From Candidatus Methanomethylophilaceae archaeon (GTDB taxonomy: Archaea > Thermoplasmatota > Thermoplasmata > Methanomassiliicoccales > Methanomethylophilaceae), in the NCBI GenBank assembly GCA_944322255.1, contig CALUOK010000020.1, positions 1 to 37,141 on the forward strand: a stretch of 37,141 nt of DNA, in the 5' to 3' direction. The position numbers were made by a program, and so were the translations under genes. Within the stretch, counting starts at the first letter, position 1; each line of letters opens with the position of its first letter. A model generated the notes under the pieces. That model saw only the letters and a list, made by a program, of their open reading frames with translations. It did no database searches and was not told the DNA's origin. Shown piece by piece: positions 22,257 to 31,076 of this stretch.

Positions 22257-24165
22257 GCAGGATGTAGACCACTCCGGTCCCGACCACGACGATGACGACG
22301 GCCAGGATGATGTTGATCAGGTTCTCGCCGATGCCTGACCCATCTATCCCCTCCGGGGATACAGTGGAAAGGAAGTAGGTGCCGTTGCCGGAGGCGACGA
22401 ACGCCACCTCCCCGTAGGACCTGTCTACGATCTCCATGCTTTCGCTCTCCCCGGACACCCTGTCGTGGAGGTAGACGTAGCAGCTGCTGTCCGACGGGAT
22501 GTCGCAGGGGACGGTGACCTCGATCCTGAGGGATCCAAGGACGTTCTCGTCGATCCCCATTATCCTAAGCTCGTAGGACCCGTCGTCGCCCTTGACCTCC
22601 CTGAGGCTGATGACGAACTCGTCGCCTCCGACGTACAGAGTCTCGGGGACTGTGATCGTGACCTCCATGTCGCCGTTCTCCAGCAGCACCGAGATGCGGC
22701 TGATGTACACCGTGCTCTCGGTCCTGAGGACGACGGTGTCATCGTCTGAGGCCATGACGTCGATGGTGCCGTCCGAGGGGCTCAGATTGATGCAGTAGGC
22801 GACGTAGCCGTCGCCTGTGGGCTCGATGCCGGAGATGTGCCCGCCCTCGCGTTTCTCGATGATCCCGGTGTTGACGACCTCGCCGTTGTTCTGCAGGACG
22901 CCCACCAGCACCGTCTGGCCGGTGGTGACCAGCCTGCCGCCCATCTCGACGGTCAGCGTGGAGCCCGCGCTCACCATGAGAGAGGCGTCGACGTACAGGT
23001 ACTGCCCCACTCCCACGGTCATGTCCGAGGCGGAGGACCAGACCCCTCCCTCGCCGTACACGGGAAGCCTTGACGAAGTGTAGTTCAGGCAGTCGGTGCT
23101 GATCGACTTCGTCCTCGGGGTCCCGTCGAAGGTGTATGACGAGAACTGGTAGACGTTCCCCTGGGACCTGTTGGATGTGAGGAAGCACGTGTCCGGATAG
23201 AACACGGTGCCGTGGGCGTCGATCTCGACGTTGCTGCTCCCGGTCCCCTGGGGGGAGTCTCCGTTCCACAGGACACTGGGGATGTCCAGGATGCCGCCGC
23301 CCATGATGGCCTGCCTGATGCCCACGGTCTCGTCGATGTGCACGTGCACGTCGCCCTGGACGTAGAAGGTGTTGAGGTCCGATAGGTGGGCGTTGCCGCC
23401 GTTCTCGGTGTCGGCGCCGACGCTGAAGTAATCGACGTCGCCGCTCTGGAAATCGTATGACATGGATCCGACCACGGAGCGCTCGTTGGACATGTAGCCG
23501 ACGGAGCCGCCGGTGAGGAGGACGCTGACGCTGCCGTACCTCCCGTTGGAACCGGATGTCATCATCCTGTCCACCGTCATGCCGTCGCCGACCTCTATGC
23601 TCATCGAGTCGGCCGAGACCATGTCCTCGGTGGGCACCAGGTCGCCTATGCTCCCGTCCAGGAGCCTGAGCTCCACGTCCCCAAGGGGCGAGAACATTAG
23701 AGTGTAAGAGTTCTCCAGGCCGGAATCCAGGTTCGACGGGACCACGAGCACGTTGAGATCGGTAAGTGAGCCGCCGTGCATCTCGAACCTCACGTCGACC
23801 GGGGCGGAGTCGTCCAGCGCGTCCACCTGAATCAGGGCCAGGTCCCCCAGCGAGCCGCCGACCATGGCCACCGTCAGCTCTCCGGACAGCTCGGACAGCT
23901 TTGTCAGGTTCAGGCTGGAGCCCTGGGAGACCGTGCGCACCTCCCATGAGTACCCCTGCTGAGAGTCGTTGGGCACCTTGTGCGCCACCTGCACCATGGA
24001 CCGGCCGCTCTGGGATATGATGTAGTCAGCGTAGCCGTAGTCGTCCACCAGGTCCTGGTCCAAGGCAGCGGCGTCCGAACCGTCGTCGAGGACGGCCGGG
24101 CACAGGGCGAGAACCGCCAGCGCTGTGACAGCTAGAAGGATCAGGCGGCGGTTACCGGGGTCCAT
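22243..24165 (-). CDS. Large exported, C-terminally anchored repeat-rich surface protein
   Basis: Unrecognised 640-residue protein. A signal peptide (RRLILLAVTALAVLALCPAV) is at residues ~6-25 and a C-terminal membrane helix (LINIILAVVIVVVGTGVVYIL) is followed by KRD. The long middle is strand-rich, with recurrent short patterns such as GGSLGDLAL, GGSLTDLNV, DGSIGDLV and GGSVGYMS spaced about 30-50 residues apart, suggesting a beta-solenoid or similar stacked-strand fold. Such proteins in gut methanogens are often adhesin-like, but function here is inferred only from architecture. A TATA-like AT stretch (24190-24195) lies about 26-31 nt before the ATG, so it has its own leaderless promoter. 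Confidence 0.75.
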   Translation of the reverse strand: MDPGNRRLILLAVTALAVLALCPAVLDDGSDAAALDQDLVDDYGYADYIISQSGRSMVQVAHKVPNDSQQGYSWEVRTVSQGSSLNLTKLSELSGELTVAMVGGSLGDLALIQVDALDDSAPVDVRFEMHGGSLTDLNVLVVPSNLDSGLENSYTLMFSPLGDVELRLLDGSIGDLVPTEDMVSADSMSIEVGDGMTVDRMMTSGSNGRYGSVSVLLTGGSVGYMSNERSVVGSMSYDFQSGDVDYFSVGADTENGGNAHLSDLNTFYVQGDVHVHIDETVGIRQAIMGGGILDIPSVLWNGDSPQGTGSSNVEIDAHGTVFYPDTCFLTSNRSQGNVYQFSSYTFDGTPRTKSISTDCLNYTSSRLPVYGEGGVWSSASDMTVGVGQYLYVDASLMVSAGSTLTVEMGGRLVTTGQTVLVGVLQNNGEVVNTGIIEKREGGHISGIEPTGDGYVAYCINLSPSDGTIDVMASDDDTVVLRTESTVYISRISVLLENGDMEVTITVPETLYVGGDEFVISLREVKGDDGSYELRIMGIDENVLGSLRIEVTVPCDIPSDSSCYVYLHDRVSGESESMEIVDRSYGEVAFVASGNGTYFLSTVSPEGIDGSGIGENLINIILAVVIVVVGTGVVYILLKRD

Positions 24166-24202
24166 GTCGTCCCGTATCGGACGATGCGGTTAAATGGGTA
24201 TG

Positions 24203-24239
24203 GGGAGGTCGCTCGGAGAAAGTGCGCGGGCGACCTCCC
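24203..24239 (-). terminator. Terminator after the LonB-like ATPase gene
   Basis: GGGAGGTCGC (24203-24212) and GCGACCTCCC (24230-24239) form a perfect 10-bp stem with a 17-nt loop, 10 bp past the stop. It also separates this operon from the promoter of the next minus-strand gene. Confidence 0.6.
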
Positions 24240-24249
24240 GGGAAAGGGT

Positions 24250-25764
24250 TCAGTTGAACATCGTGTCGTCTAGATGCTCGGTCTGGAAGTAGTAGGACGA
24301 CCTCTCCTTCTGGGCGGAGGTGACGTCCTTGGACAGTCCCTTGTTGTAGGAGCCGTACCTCTCGCGGATCTGTTCCTCAACGCTCCTGGACCTCCTGAGC
24401 GCGCGGCGGATGTGGTCCCCGGTGATGTACTCGGAGCCCTCCATCACGGCTATGTCCCCGGCGGCGCGGATCAGTCCGCCCAGCTCCCTGAGCCTGAGGG
24501 TGAGCGAGTTGCCCTGGTTGTCGGCCTTGGCCCTGGCCTTGCCCTCCTGGATGATGAGCTCCACGGCCTCCACCGTGGCGTGGGGTATGTGGCCGTCGAG
24601 GTTGACCTCCTGGGCCACGAACTGGGCGTACTTGGCGCGGTTGCGGGGCGTGTCGGGCATGGCGATGTCCACCAGCACCTCGTACCCCCCGCCGATGATC
24701 CTCGACCTGAGGGGCGAAAGGATGTTCTCCAGATCCTGGATGTTGCACGCGGCCACCAGGATGAAGTCGCAGGGCACGTCGTCCACCTTGACGCTGGCGC
24801 CGGCGGACTGGGGGTTCCTCCCGACGATGGGGAAGGTCTTGTCCTGCATGGCTGTGAGGATGTACCTCTGGAGGTCACCCAGGTGGGAGATCTCGTCGAT
24901 GAACAGGACGCCCTCGTGGGCCTCGTGGATGGATCCCGCGACGATCCTCTCGTACGCCGGGGTCCCCAGCTTCTCGTGGCCGCCGTAGGGGTCGTGCCTG
25001 ACGTCTCCCAGCAGCTCGGTCTCCGAGGCTCCGGTGGCCAGCACGAAGGGGTCCCTGTGGAGCTTCACCAGGACCTTCTCGCTGCTGGTCCTCTTCAGCT
25101 CCGACCTCTTGTCGATGGCCTTCTGGTCCAGCATGCGGATGCGGTCCCCGGCCCTCTCGAATATGACGACCTCCTCCACGCCGTCCTTCGTGCGGGTGGT
25201 GTGGACCTTCTCCTTGCCGGCGGTGGCCTCGGGGAGGGCGACCTCGAGCATGCCCCCCAGCAGGTCCTGGAAGGGGTTGTTGCGCTTGAGGCCGTCGACC
25301 TTCATCTGGCTGCAGTGCGGACAGGTTAGGTCGGTGGGCATGGAGTACTTGCCGCAGGACTTGCACCTGTAGCCCAGGTGCTCCGCCACGTTGGGCGGGG
25401 CCTCCTCGGGCTTCAGGAGCACTCCCACGGACTCGGCGCGGATGCTCTCCTCCTTCTCCACCTCCTCGGCGTCCAGGACCTCCAGGAACGGCCTCTCGGG
25501 GTTCTCGGGGTTCTTGATCACCCTGACCTCCTGCCTGGGCTGGGGGAGGTTCATGGACAGCGCCCTGGCGATCATGGACTTGCCGGTCCCGGGGGGACCG
25601 ACCAGCAGCAGGTGCCTGCGCTGCCTGGCGGCTATCTTGGCCAGCTCTATGGCCTCCTCCTGTCCCAGCACGCGGTCCAGGGGGTCGGAAGGGATGAGGA
25701 TCTCATCGGTGGACGACATCGACGCGAAGTCGTCCCATGTCTCAACGGGTCTCTTCTCCGACAT
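24250..25764 (-). CDS. LonB-like AAA+ ATPase without protease domain, zinc-ribbon insert
   Basis: A 504-residue AAA+ protein whose sequence follows archaeal LonB: VLGQEEAIELAKIAARQRRH, Walker A GPPGTGKS (56-63), Walker B VLFIDEISHL, FPIVGRNPQSAGASV, PCDFILVAACN, and SLTLRLRELGGLIRAAGDIA near the end. Two differences stand out. Between Walker A and B, where LonB has membrane helices, there is a zinc ribbon (C134, C137, C148, C151). After the ATPase lid the protein ends, so the Ser-Lys protease domain is missing. It may be an unfoldase, remodeller or regulator. It lies 13 nt downstream of dnaG on the same strand, so the two are probably co-transcribed. Confidence 0.85.
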   Translation of the reverse strand: MSEKRPVETWDDFASMSSTDEILIPSDPLDRVLGQEEAIELAKIAARQRRHLLLVGPPGTGKSMIARALSMNLPQPRQEVRVIKNPENPERPFLEVLDAEEVEKEESIRAESVGVLLKPEEAPPNVAEHLGYRCKSCGKYSMPTDLTCPHCSQMKVDGLKRNNPFQDLLGGMLEVALPEATAGKEKVHTTRTKDGVEEVVIFERAGDRIRMLDQKAIDKRSELKRTSSEKVLVKLHRDPFVLATGASETELLGDVRHDPYGGHEKLGTPAYERIVAGSIHEAHEGVLFIDEISHLGDLQRYILTAMQDKTFPIVGRNPQSAGASVKVDDVPCDFILVAACNIQDLENILSPLRSRIIGGGYEVLVDIAMPDTPRNRAKYAQFVAQEVNLDGHIPHATVEAVELIIQEGKARAKADNQGNSLTLRLRELGGLIRAAGDIAVMEGSEYITGDHIRRALRRSRSVEEQIRERYGSYNKGLSKDVTSAQKERSSYYFQTEHLDDTMFN

Positions 25765-25777
25765 GTGAATCGTTGGA

Positions 25778-27370
25778 TCAGTAGAGGTCTTCCTTGGTCC
25801 AGATGGTTATGTTGGCGGGCATCTTGGTGATGTTGCCCTTCCTGGTCCCCACGACGGTGGAGATGCCGTTGTCGGCGGACACGTCGAGGATCCTCTGGGA
25901 GATGACGCCGTCGAAGACGATGGCCGCGACCCCCTCGGAGTCCTCCTTCAGGGAGTTGACCAGGCTCTTGACCGCGACCTCGCGGATCAGCTCGTTGTTG
26001 TCGCCGAGCACCTTGGCGTTGTGGGTGGTGGAGAGGTCCAGCAGCATGTCGCGGAAGGCCTCCTGCTCGGGGGTCAGCACCTTGTCGCTGGTCCTCTTGC
26101 CGCGGAGGGTCCTGGTCCTCTTGGGCTTGTCCTCCTTGGACTTCTTGGGCTTCTCCTCGGCGGGCTCCTCTGCGGGGGTCTCGGCGGGCTTCTCCTCGGA
26201 CGCGTCCTCGGCGGGTTCCTCGCGGACCATCAGGTGGGTCTCGCCCTTGACGGCGAGGGACCTCTCGGCGGCGGGCATCTCTATGACTTCGGGGACCTCG
26301 GGCTTCTCCTCCACGGGCTCCTCGGCAGGGGCCTCTGCGGGCTTCTTCCTGTACTTGTCGATGGCCTCGCTGTTGAAGCGCTCCTTCTTGTTCTCCCTCT
26401 CGCGCCTCTCCTCGCGGTCCTTCCTGCGCTCCCTGTGCTCCTCGTCGCGGTCCTTCCTCTCGCGGCGCTCGCGGCGCTCGTGCCTCTCCTCACGGTCCTC
26501 CTCCTCCTCGATCTCGTCGAGGGACCTCTGCTCGGTGACCAGTCCGTTCATCTCCATGTACTGGTCGCCGGGGACCTTGTTCCTGAGGCATTTGATGATC
26601 TGCTTGGCGGTGAGCTCCTCGACCTCGTGGGCGCGGGGCGCGCGGGCGACGAAGTCGACCTCGGCCACCTGGAAGAGCTCCCTGAGGATGAGCTCGCCTC
26701 CCCTGTCGCCGTCGACGAAAGCGGTGGCGACCCTCTCGCGGGAGAGCTCCTGGACGGTCTTGGGGATGTTGGTGCCCTCGACGGCGATGGCGTTCTTGAT
26801 GCCGGCCTTGAGGAGGTTGAGGACGTCGGACCTGCCCTCGACGATGATGATGGCCTCGGAGTCCTTCACGTTGGGTCCGGCGGGGCACCTGTCCTTTCCG
26901 TAGGTGGTGATCTCCTCGACCTGGACGCTCTGCCTGACGCTGTCGGTGAGGTCGAAGCTGGATCCCTTGGACTGCCTGATGAGCTCGTTGAGCAGCTCCT
27001 TGGCGCGCTCGACGACCTTCTCCCTCTTGGTGACGCGGACGTCCTCGATTCCGAGCACGTGGATGGACGCCTTGCAGGGACCGACGCGGTCGACGGTCTC
27101 CAGAGCGGAGGCGAGGATAACGGTCTCCACCTGATCCAGGCTGGAGGACATGTAGATGATACCCTCGGACTTGCCGCCCTTGGAGGTGACCTCGACCTCG
27201 ATCCTGCCGATCCTTCCAGACTTCTGCAGGTCCCTGAGGTCCAGCTCGTCCCCGAGGAGTCCCTCGGTCTGACCGAAGATGGCGCCGACGACATCGGGCT
27301 TCTCGACGATTCCGTCGGCGTTGATCTTCGCTTTAACCATGTACTTCGTTGTGTTTGGATCTATATTCAT
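25778..27370 (-). CDS. dnaG: Archaeal DnaG-type primase with long charged insert
   Basis: A 530-residue protein. The N-terminal archaeal DnaG region (residues ~8-165) precedes the Toprim domain at ~172-255, with EGRSDVLNLL (catalytic Glu179) and VDGDRGGE (D-x-D, 220-222). Archaeal DnaG has primase activity in vitro and is also a core part of the RNA exosome. Residues ~286-430 are an unusually long low-complexity linker: a block of alternating Arg/Glu (~292-332), then Pro/Glu/Ala repeats; a structured C-terminal domain resumes at ~430. Start ATG 27370 follows GGGAGGG 7 nt upstream; the open frame further upstream is not coding. Preceded by a structured ~240-nt region. Confidence 0.93.
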   Translation of the reverse strand: MNIDPNTTKYMVKAKINADGIVEKPDVVGAIFGQTEGLLGDELDLRDLQKSGRIGRIEVEVTSKGGKSEGIIYMSSSLDQVETVILASALETVDRVGPCKASIHVLGIEDVRVTKREKVVERAKELLNELIRQSKGSSFDLTDSVRQSVQVEEITTYGKDRCPAGPNVKDSEAIIIVEGRSDVLNLLKAGIKNAIAVEGTNIPKTVQELSRERVATAFVDGDRGGELILRELFQVAEVDFVARAPRAHEVEELTAKQIIKCLRNKVPGDQYMEMNGLVTEQRSLDEIEEEEDREERHERRERRERKDRDEEHRERRKDREERRERENKKERFNSEAIDKYRKKPAEAPAEEPVEEKPEVPEVIEMPAAERSLAVKGETHLMVREEPAEDASEEKPAETPAEEPAEEKPKKSKEDKPKRTRTLRGKRTSDKVLTPEQEAFRDMLLDLSTTHNAKVLGDNNELIREVAVKSLVNSLKEDSEGVAAIVFDGVISQRILDVSADNGISTVVGTRKGNITKMPANITIWTKEDLY

Positions 27371-27607
27371 GAGCACCCTCCCTGGGTGTTGAGGAGGGAA
27401 AAGCACCAATGCTCCTGCGGATTCCTTCTGCGTACCGTTCAGACCCCTAGGGTCGGGTACGTTCATGTGTAACCAAACCGGAGACACGTCGTTTGCCAGG
27501 TCGGAGCCCCGTTGCCTGCGTGTGCCGGTGTTCGCCGCATTCAAGGCGAGTGATGATTGTGATGATGTGACAGGAGGGATACGGTGCAGTCCCTCGAGCC
27601 ACCGTAT
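27371..27607 (-). ncRNA. Structured leader (or separate RNA) upstream of dnaG
   Basis: Five successive hairpins cover this gap. In plus coordinates: 27579-27586 with 27600-27607 (8 bp, perfect); 27532-27536 with 27545-27549; a long one at 27477-27529 (ACCGG and CCGGT ends with inner ACACG/CGTGT and CAGG/CCTG steps); 27431-27461 (CGTACC/GGTACG outside, GACCC/GGGTC inside); and 27371-27414, in which CCCTCC pairs with the GGGAGG ribosome binding site of dnaG. A TTTATAAA box at 27618-27625 would start a transcript close to the first hairpin. No known RNA family was recognised; it could be a regulatory 5' leader or contain a stable RNA. Confidence 0.5.
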
Positions 27608-27617
27608 GTATATGTTG

Positions 27618-27625
27618 TTTATAAA
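27618..27625 (-). promoter_or_regulatory. TATA box of the dnaG transcript
   Basis: TTTATAAA, self-complementary, lies about 250 nt upstream of the dnaG ATG. The sequence between carries hairpins rather than codons. Confidence 0.55.
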
Positions 27626-27657
27626 CGTGATTGTAAAATGGAACGGGAAATGGTTTT

Positions 27658-29868
27658 TCATCCGCTTAACGGCGTGACTTCGGATCGGGCGGACGTCATC
27701 GGAACCAGGGTGACCCCGTCCAGATCGGAGCAGATGCGCACGGTCTCGGCGTCGCAGGTGAACATCAGCACCTGCATCTCCGACGACAGCTCGGCCAGCG
27801 CCCGGCAGGCCCCGGCCTTCCTCTCGGAGTCGAAGGGCAGGAGAACGTCGTCCAATATGACTGGCACCTCGCCGCGACCCATCTCCCTGGCGACTGCCAG
27901 CTTGACGGAAAGCAGCACCTGCGCCCTCAGGCCGGAGCTCCATGCCCCTATGCCCTTGACCTCGTCGCCGGACCTGACCGCCAGGTCCTTGGAGCGGGGG
28001 TCGGTGTCGATCCTGTACCTGCCGTCTGTCATCATGGAGAGGTACCTGTCGGCGGTGGCGATGACCCCGGGCTGGACCCTGGAGTAGATCTCCTGGCAGG
28101 CCGAGTCGGCTATCGCGGCGGCCAGCAGTCCGACGGCGCCTTCGTCCAGAGCGTCAGCGAGCTCCGACTGAAGCTGGGCCCTGCGGTCCATCATCCTCTC
28201 CAGCTCGACGGTGTCCAGGATGGACCTCATCCTCTCCTCGAGGACACCGATCTCCTGGCGTACGTCCCCTATCTCGGAAGACACCGCGTCGCCCTCGTAC
28301 GACACGGGGCACTCGGGAACGTCGGGGTCGAGGCCGGCCTTGGTCAGGGCGTCCCTGATTACGGCTACCTCCCTGTCGATCCTCTCGGCCTCGCGGGTCT
28401 TCTGCAGGCATCTGGCGTAGCCCTCCTCCCCGGAGAACCTCTGGGCGAAGGTGAGCAGGCTGTTGCTGGCAGAGCCCTGCTCCATCCTGGCGCGCATTAT
28501 GTCGTTCTCGGTCTTGGAAAGTGCGGCTGCGGCATCCCTGGCCTTCGACAGGAACGCCACGTCGTCCTCGATACCGAAGGAGTCCATCTCCAGGTCGGAC
28601 ATCACCGACAGCACCTCGTTTTCGAAATGCGACATCCTCTCCCGGATGGCGTCGATCTCCCGGTCCAGGGAGTCGTCGACGACCGGCTTGGGCACCGGAG
28701 CGGCGTGCTTCGGTCTGAGGAGGCCGACAGCGGCGACCGCGGCACCGACCACCGACACGACGATGGCGTACGGCTCGGTGAGGAGCGCGGCCGCGATCCC
28801 CAGCACGATGATGGCGAGTCCGGCGGCCAGCAGGGCCATGGAGCCCCTCCTCCCTGTCCCGGGATCCCTGACGGGCTCCGGCGGAGCCTGTGCACGGGCC
28901 TCCTCCCTGCGGGCCTCCAGCTCCCTCAGCCTGCGTGAGTCCTCCCTGTAGGTGTGGAGCCTCCCGGGCATCGACTCTATCGTCTTCGAGTGGGCGGAGA
29001 CCCTGCGCCTGTCTGCGCCCATCAGGTCCCGCTCCTCCTCCCGCCTCCTGTCCAGAAGGTCCTGGAGGGCGGACTTCTTCTGCTCGGCCTCGGACCTCAG
29101 CTTCGCCATCTCATCCTCGTCTTCGGGGGTTACCGTGACGAACTCGCCGAGGTCCCGGCGACGCTCCCCGAGCTCCCTGAGCCTCCCGTAGTTCCCGATG
29201 TTGGACTGGTAGACGTCGTGGATCCTCTTGGTCTCCCTCAGAGATTCGGAGCTGCTCTCCAGCTCGGCGAGCTTCGACGAGAGCTCCGTCCTCCTCCTGT
29301 CCAGCTCCCCGTAGGAGTCGGTGAGCGACCTGGCCTGGGCGATCCTGTCGTCCATGTCGGAGATCTCCGCATCGAGGGAGATCGCCCTGCTGCGGGAGTT
29401 GGACCTCTTCCCCAGATTGGCGTCCCTCATCTCGTCGGCGGCCTCCCTAGCCGCCGGCATGGCCTCCCCTCCCGGGACGGTCAGGAACCTGGACCTTATC
29501 CCTCCCTCGGTCACCACCTTCTCGTCGTCGAGGTCCGACGACGTCATGGCGAAGACGCTGCGGAACAGCGAAGGGTCATCGGTTCCCACCGGCATCGACG
29601 GCCTCTCGCCCTCCACTGACTTCTGCACCAGACGGATGGTCCTCTCGGCGCCGTCCTGCTCGTAAACAAGCGTCCCTGAGTCAGTCTTCTCCCTGGCGGG
29701 GTACTGGTTCCTCTTGTTGGACGGGACCAGCGTGGTCCTGATGAACTCCATCAGGGTGGTCTTGCCGCTCTCGTTGGGGCCGTGGAACACGGTCATGCCC
29801 TCCCCCACGGAGAAGGTCCTGTCGCGCATCGCGCCGAAGGAGCCGATCCTGACGCCCCTTATCCTCAT
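27658..29868 (-). CDS. YhaN/Rad50-like ATPase with two membrane helices
   Basis: A 736-residue SMC/Rad50-family ATPase. Walker A is GPNESGKTT at 30-38, the degenerate signature region is GIGAWSSGLRAQ and Walker B is VPVILDDVLLPFD near the C-terminus. The arms are coiled coil (~165-330 and ~395-590). Instead of a zinc hook, two hydrophobic helices sit at ~343-363 and ~366-385 in the middle, as in Bacillus YhaN, so the coils are tethered to the membrane. Its ATG (29868) overlaps the stop of the Mre11-like gene (ATGA), so the two are coupled and likely form one complex. The frame stays open upstream but only as an antisense shadow of that gene. Confidence 0.87.
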   Translation of the reverse strand: MRIRGVRIGSFGAMRDRTFSVGEGMTVFHGPNESGKTTLMEFIRTTLVPSNKRNQYPAREKTDSGTLVYEQDGAERTIRLVQKSVEGERPSMPVGTDDPSLFRSVFAMTSSDLDDEKVVTEGGIRSRFLTVPGGEAMPAAREAADEMRDANLGKRSNSRSRAISLDAEISDMDDRIAQARSLTDSYGELDRRRTELSSKLAELESSSESLRETKRIHDVYQSNIGNYGRLRELGERRRDLGEFVTVTPEDEDEMAKLRSEAEQKKSALQDLLDRRREEERDLMGADRRRVSAHSKTIESMPGRLHTYREDSRRLRELEARREEARAQAPPEPVRDPGTGRRGSMALLAAGLAIIVLGIAAALLTEPYAIVVSVVGAAVAAVGLLRPKHAAPVPKPVVDDSLDREIDAIRERMSHFENEVLSVMSDLEMDSFGIEDDVAFLSKARDAAAALSKTENDIMRARMEQGSASNSLLTFAQRFSGEEGYARCLQKTREAERIDREVAVIRDALTKAGLDPDVPECPVSYEGDAVSSEIGDVRQEIGVLEERMRSILDTVELERMMDRRAQLQSELADALDEGAVGLLAAAIADSACQEIYSRVQPGVIATADRYLSMMTDGRYRIDTDPRSKDLAVRSGDEVKGIGAWSSGLRAQVLLSVKLAVAREMGRGEVPVILDDVLLPFDSERKAGACRALAELSSEMQVLMFTCDAETVRICSDLDGVTLVPMTSARSEVTPLSG

Positions 29869-31052
29869 CTGGACCCCTCCATCCTGGTGACGAGCATGCC
29901 AGTGGCCCTTTCCACGAGCGCCTTCAGCTCCTCGTCGCTCATCGACTCGAAATGCTCCCTGTGCTTCGCCGCGATGGTGTTGTCCAGGATGACCTCCAGG
30001 ATGGCGTCCCTCCCGGCGTCTGCAAGAGCCCTTCCCATCGCGATCGCCATGGCGGCCATGTCGGAGCCCTCGGCCCTGGCGTCCAGGTCTATGGCCGGGG
30101 TGGTGTCCACGGAGATCTCGCAAACCGTGCATCCCAGCACCTTCGAGAGGTACTCGGTGTTCTCCCTGGTGTGCAGCCTGAGCATCCCGTCCATCTCGCC
30201 CGACCCCGTGAACCTGAGCCTGACGATGTCTCCCTGGGTGACCCTTCCGCGCAGTTCGGTTATGACGTCCTCCATGCCCTTCCAGGTTATGTTGACCAGC
30301 AGGTCCCTCCACACGATACCCTGCGTGGGTACGAAGCGGAGCTCGGAGACGCGCCCGCCGTCGACGGTCACGAGGTAGCACCCCTTCTCGTCGGTCTCGG
30401 TGATCTTCCTGCCCTGGATGTTCCCGGGATAGACCACGTACGGGTCCTCCGAGAGCACCGCCCTCGTATGGACGTGCCCGATGGCCCAGTAGTCGACGCC
30501 CCTGCCCATCATGTCTGACAGCCTGCAGGGGGAGTAGTCGTACTGCGCGCCGACGGCATCCACGTCGCAGTGCATGCAGGCAACCGTGAACCTGTCCGGG
30601 GAACCCCTCACCATGGACGGGAGGTTGCGCTCCTCGTGCCAGTCGGCGAAGCTCACCCCGACGATCTCGACCCCGTCCAGGCCCTCCAGCTCTATGCTCT
30701 CCGGCTCCGTCCCGAACTCGTGCACGTTCGGGGGATAGGGTATGCTGGCCTCCCAGTCGGTGTGGGGGTCGTGGTTGCCCCTGGCTATGAAGCAGGGGAT
30801 GCCCAGGCGGGCCAGCTCGGTGACGAACCTGTGCCTGGTGGCGGGGGTTATGGTGGACTCGTCGAAGGCGTCTCCGGCGATGACCATGAAGTCCGCGCCC
30901 TCCGAGATCGCGAGGTCGACGATGCGCGAGAACGACTCGAAGACCGACTCCGTCATCCTCTCCCCGACATCCGGGTCCTTCGAAGAGACCCCCTTGAACC
31001 TGCTCCCCAGATGCAGGTCCGCGCAGTGGACGAATCTGAAATGTGCACCCAT
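29865..31052 (-). CDS. YhaO/Mre11-like DNA repair exonuclease
   Basis: A 395-residue metallophosphoesterase. All five motifs are visible: CADLHLGS (~10-17), VIAGDAFD (~57-64), ARGNHDPH (~94-101), ACMHCDV and AIGHVHT, giving the two-metal nuclease site of Mre11/SbcD. The C-terminal ~150 residues form a capping and partner-binding region. With the downstream membrane-tethered ATPase it matches the bacterial YhaO-YhaN pair more than the standard archaeal Mre11-Rad50. ATG at 31052 lies 25 nt from the TATA box, so the mRNA is probably leaderless. The promoter carries the 24-bp element shared with the Hjc-like nuclease. Confidence 0.9.
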   Translation of the reverse strand: MGAHFRFVHCADLHLGSRFKGVSSKDPDVGERMTESVFESFSRIVDLAISEGADFMVIAGDAFDESTITPATRHRFVTELARLGIPCFIARGNHDPHTDWEASIPYPPNVHEFGTEPESIELEGLDGVEIVGVSFADWHEERNLPSMVRGSPDRFTVACMHCDVDAVGAQYDYSPCRLSDMMGRGVDYWAIGHVHTRAVLSEDPYVVYPGNIQGRKITETDEKGCYLVTVDGGRVSELRFVPTQGIVWRDLLVNITWKGMEDVITELRGRVTQGDIVRLRFTGSGEMDGMLRLHTRENTEYLSKVLGCTVCEISVDTTPAIDLDARAEGSDMAAMAIAMGRALADAGRDAILEVILDNTIAAKHREHFESMSDEELKALVERATGMLVTRMEGSR

Positions 31053-31076
31053 GCCCGCACCACCGTCGCTATCGCT

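Noticed and set aside
27545-27572. GTGATGA and repeated GATGAT resembling C and C' boxes upstream of dnaG
   Set aside because: No CTGA box at the needed spacing on the plus strand.
27371-27607. SRP RNA or RNase P RNA
   Set aside because: Neither the GGAA-loop helix 8 of SRP RNA nor the GAGGAAA and ACAGAAA segments of RNase P RNA are present on either strand.
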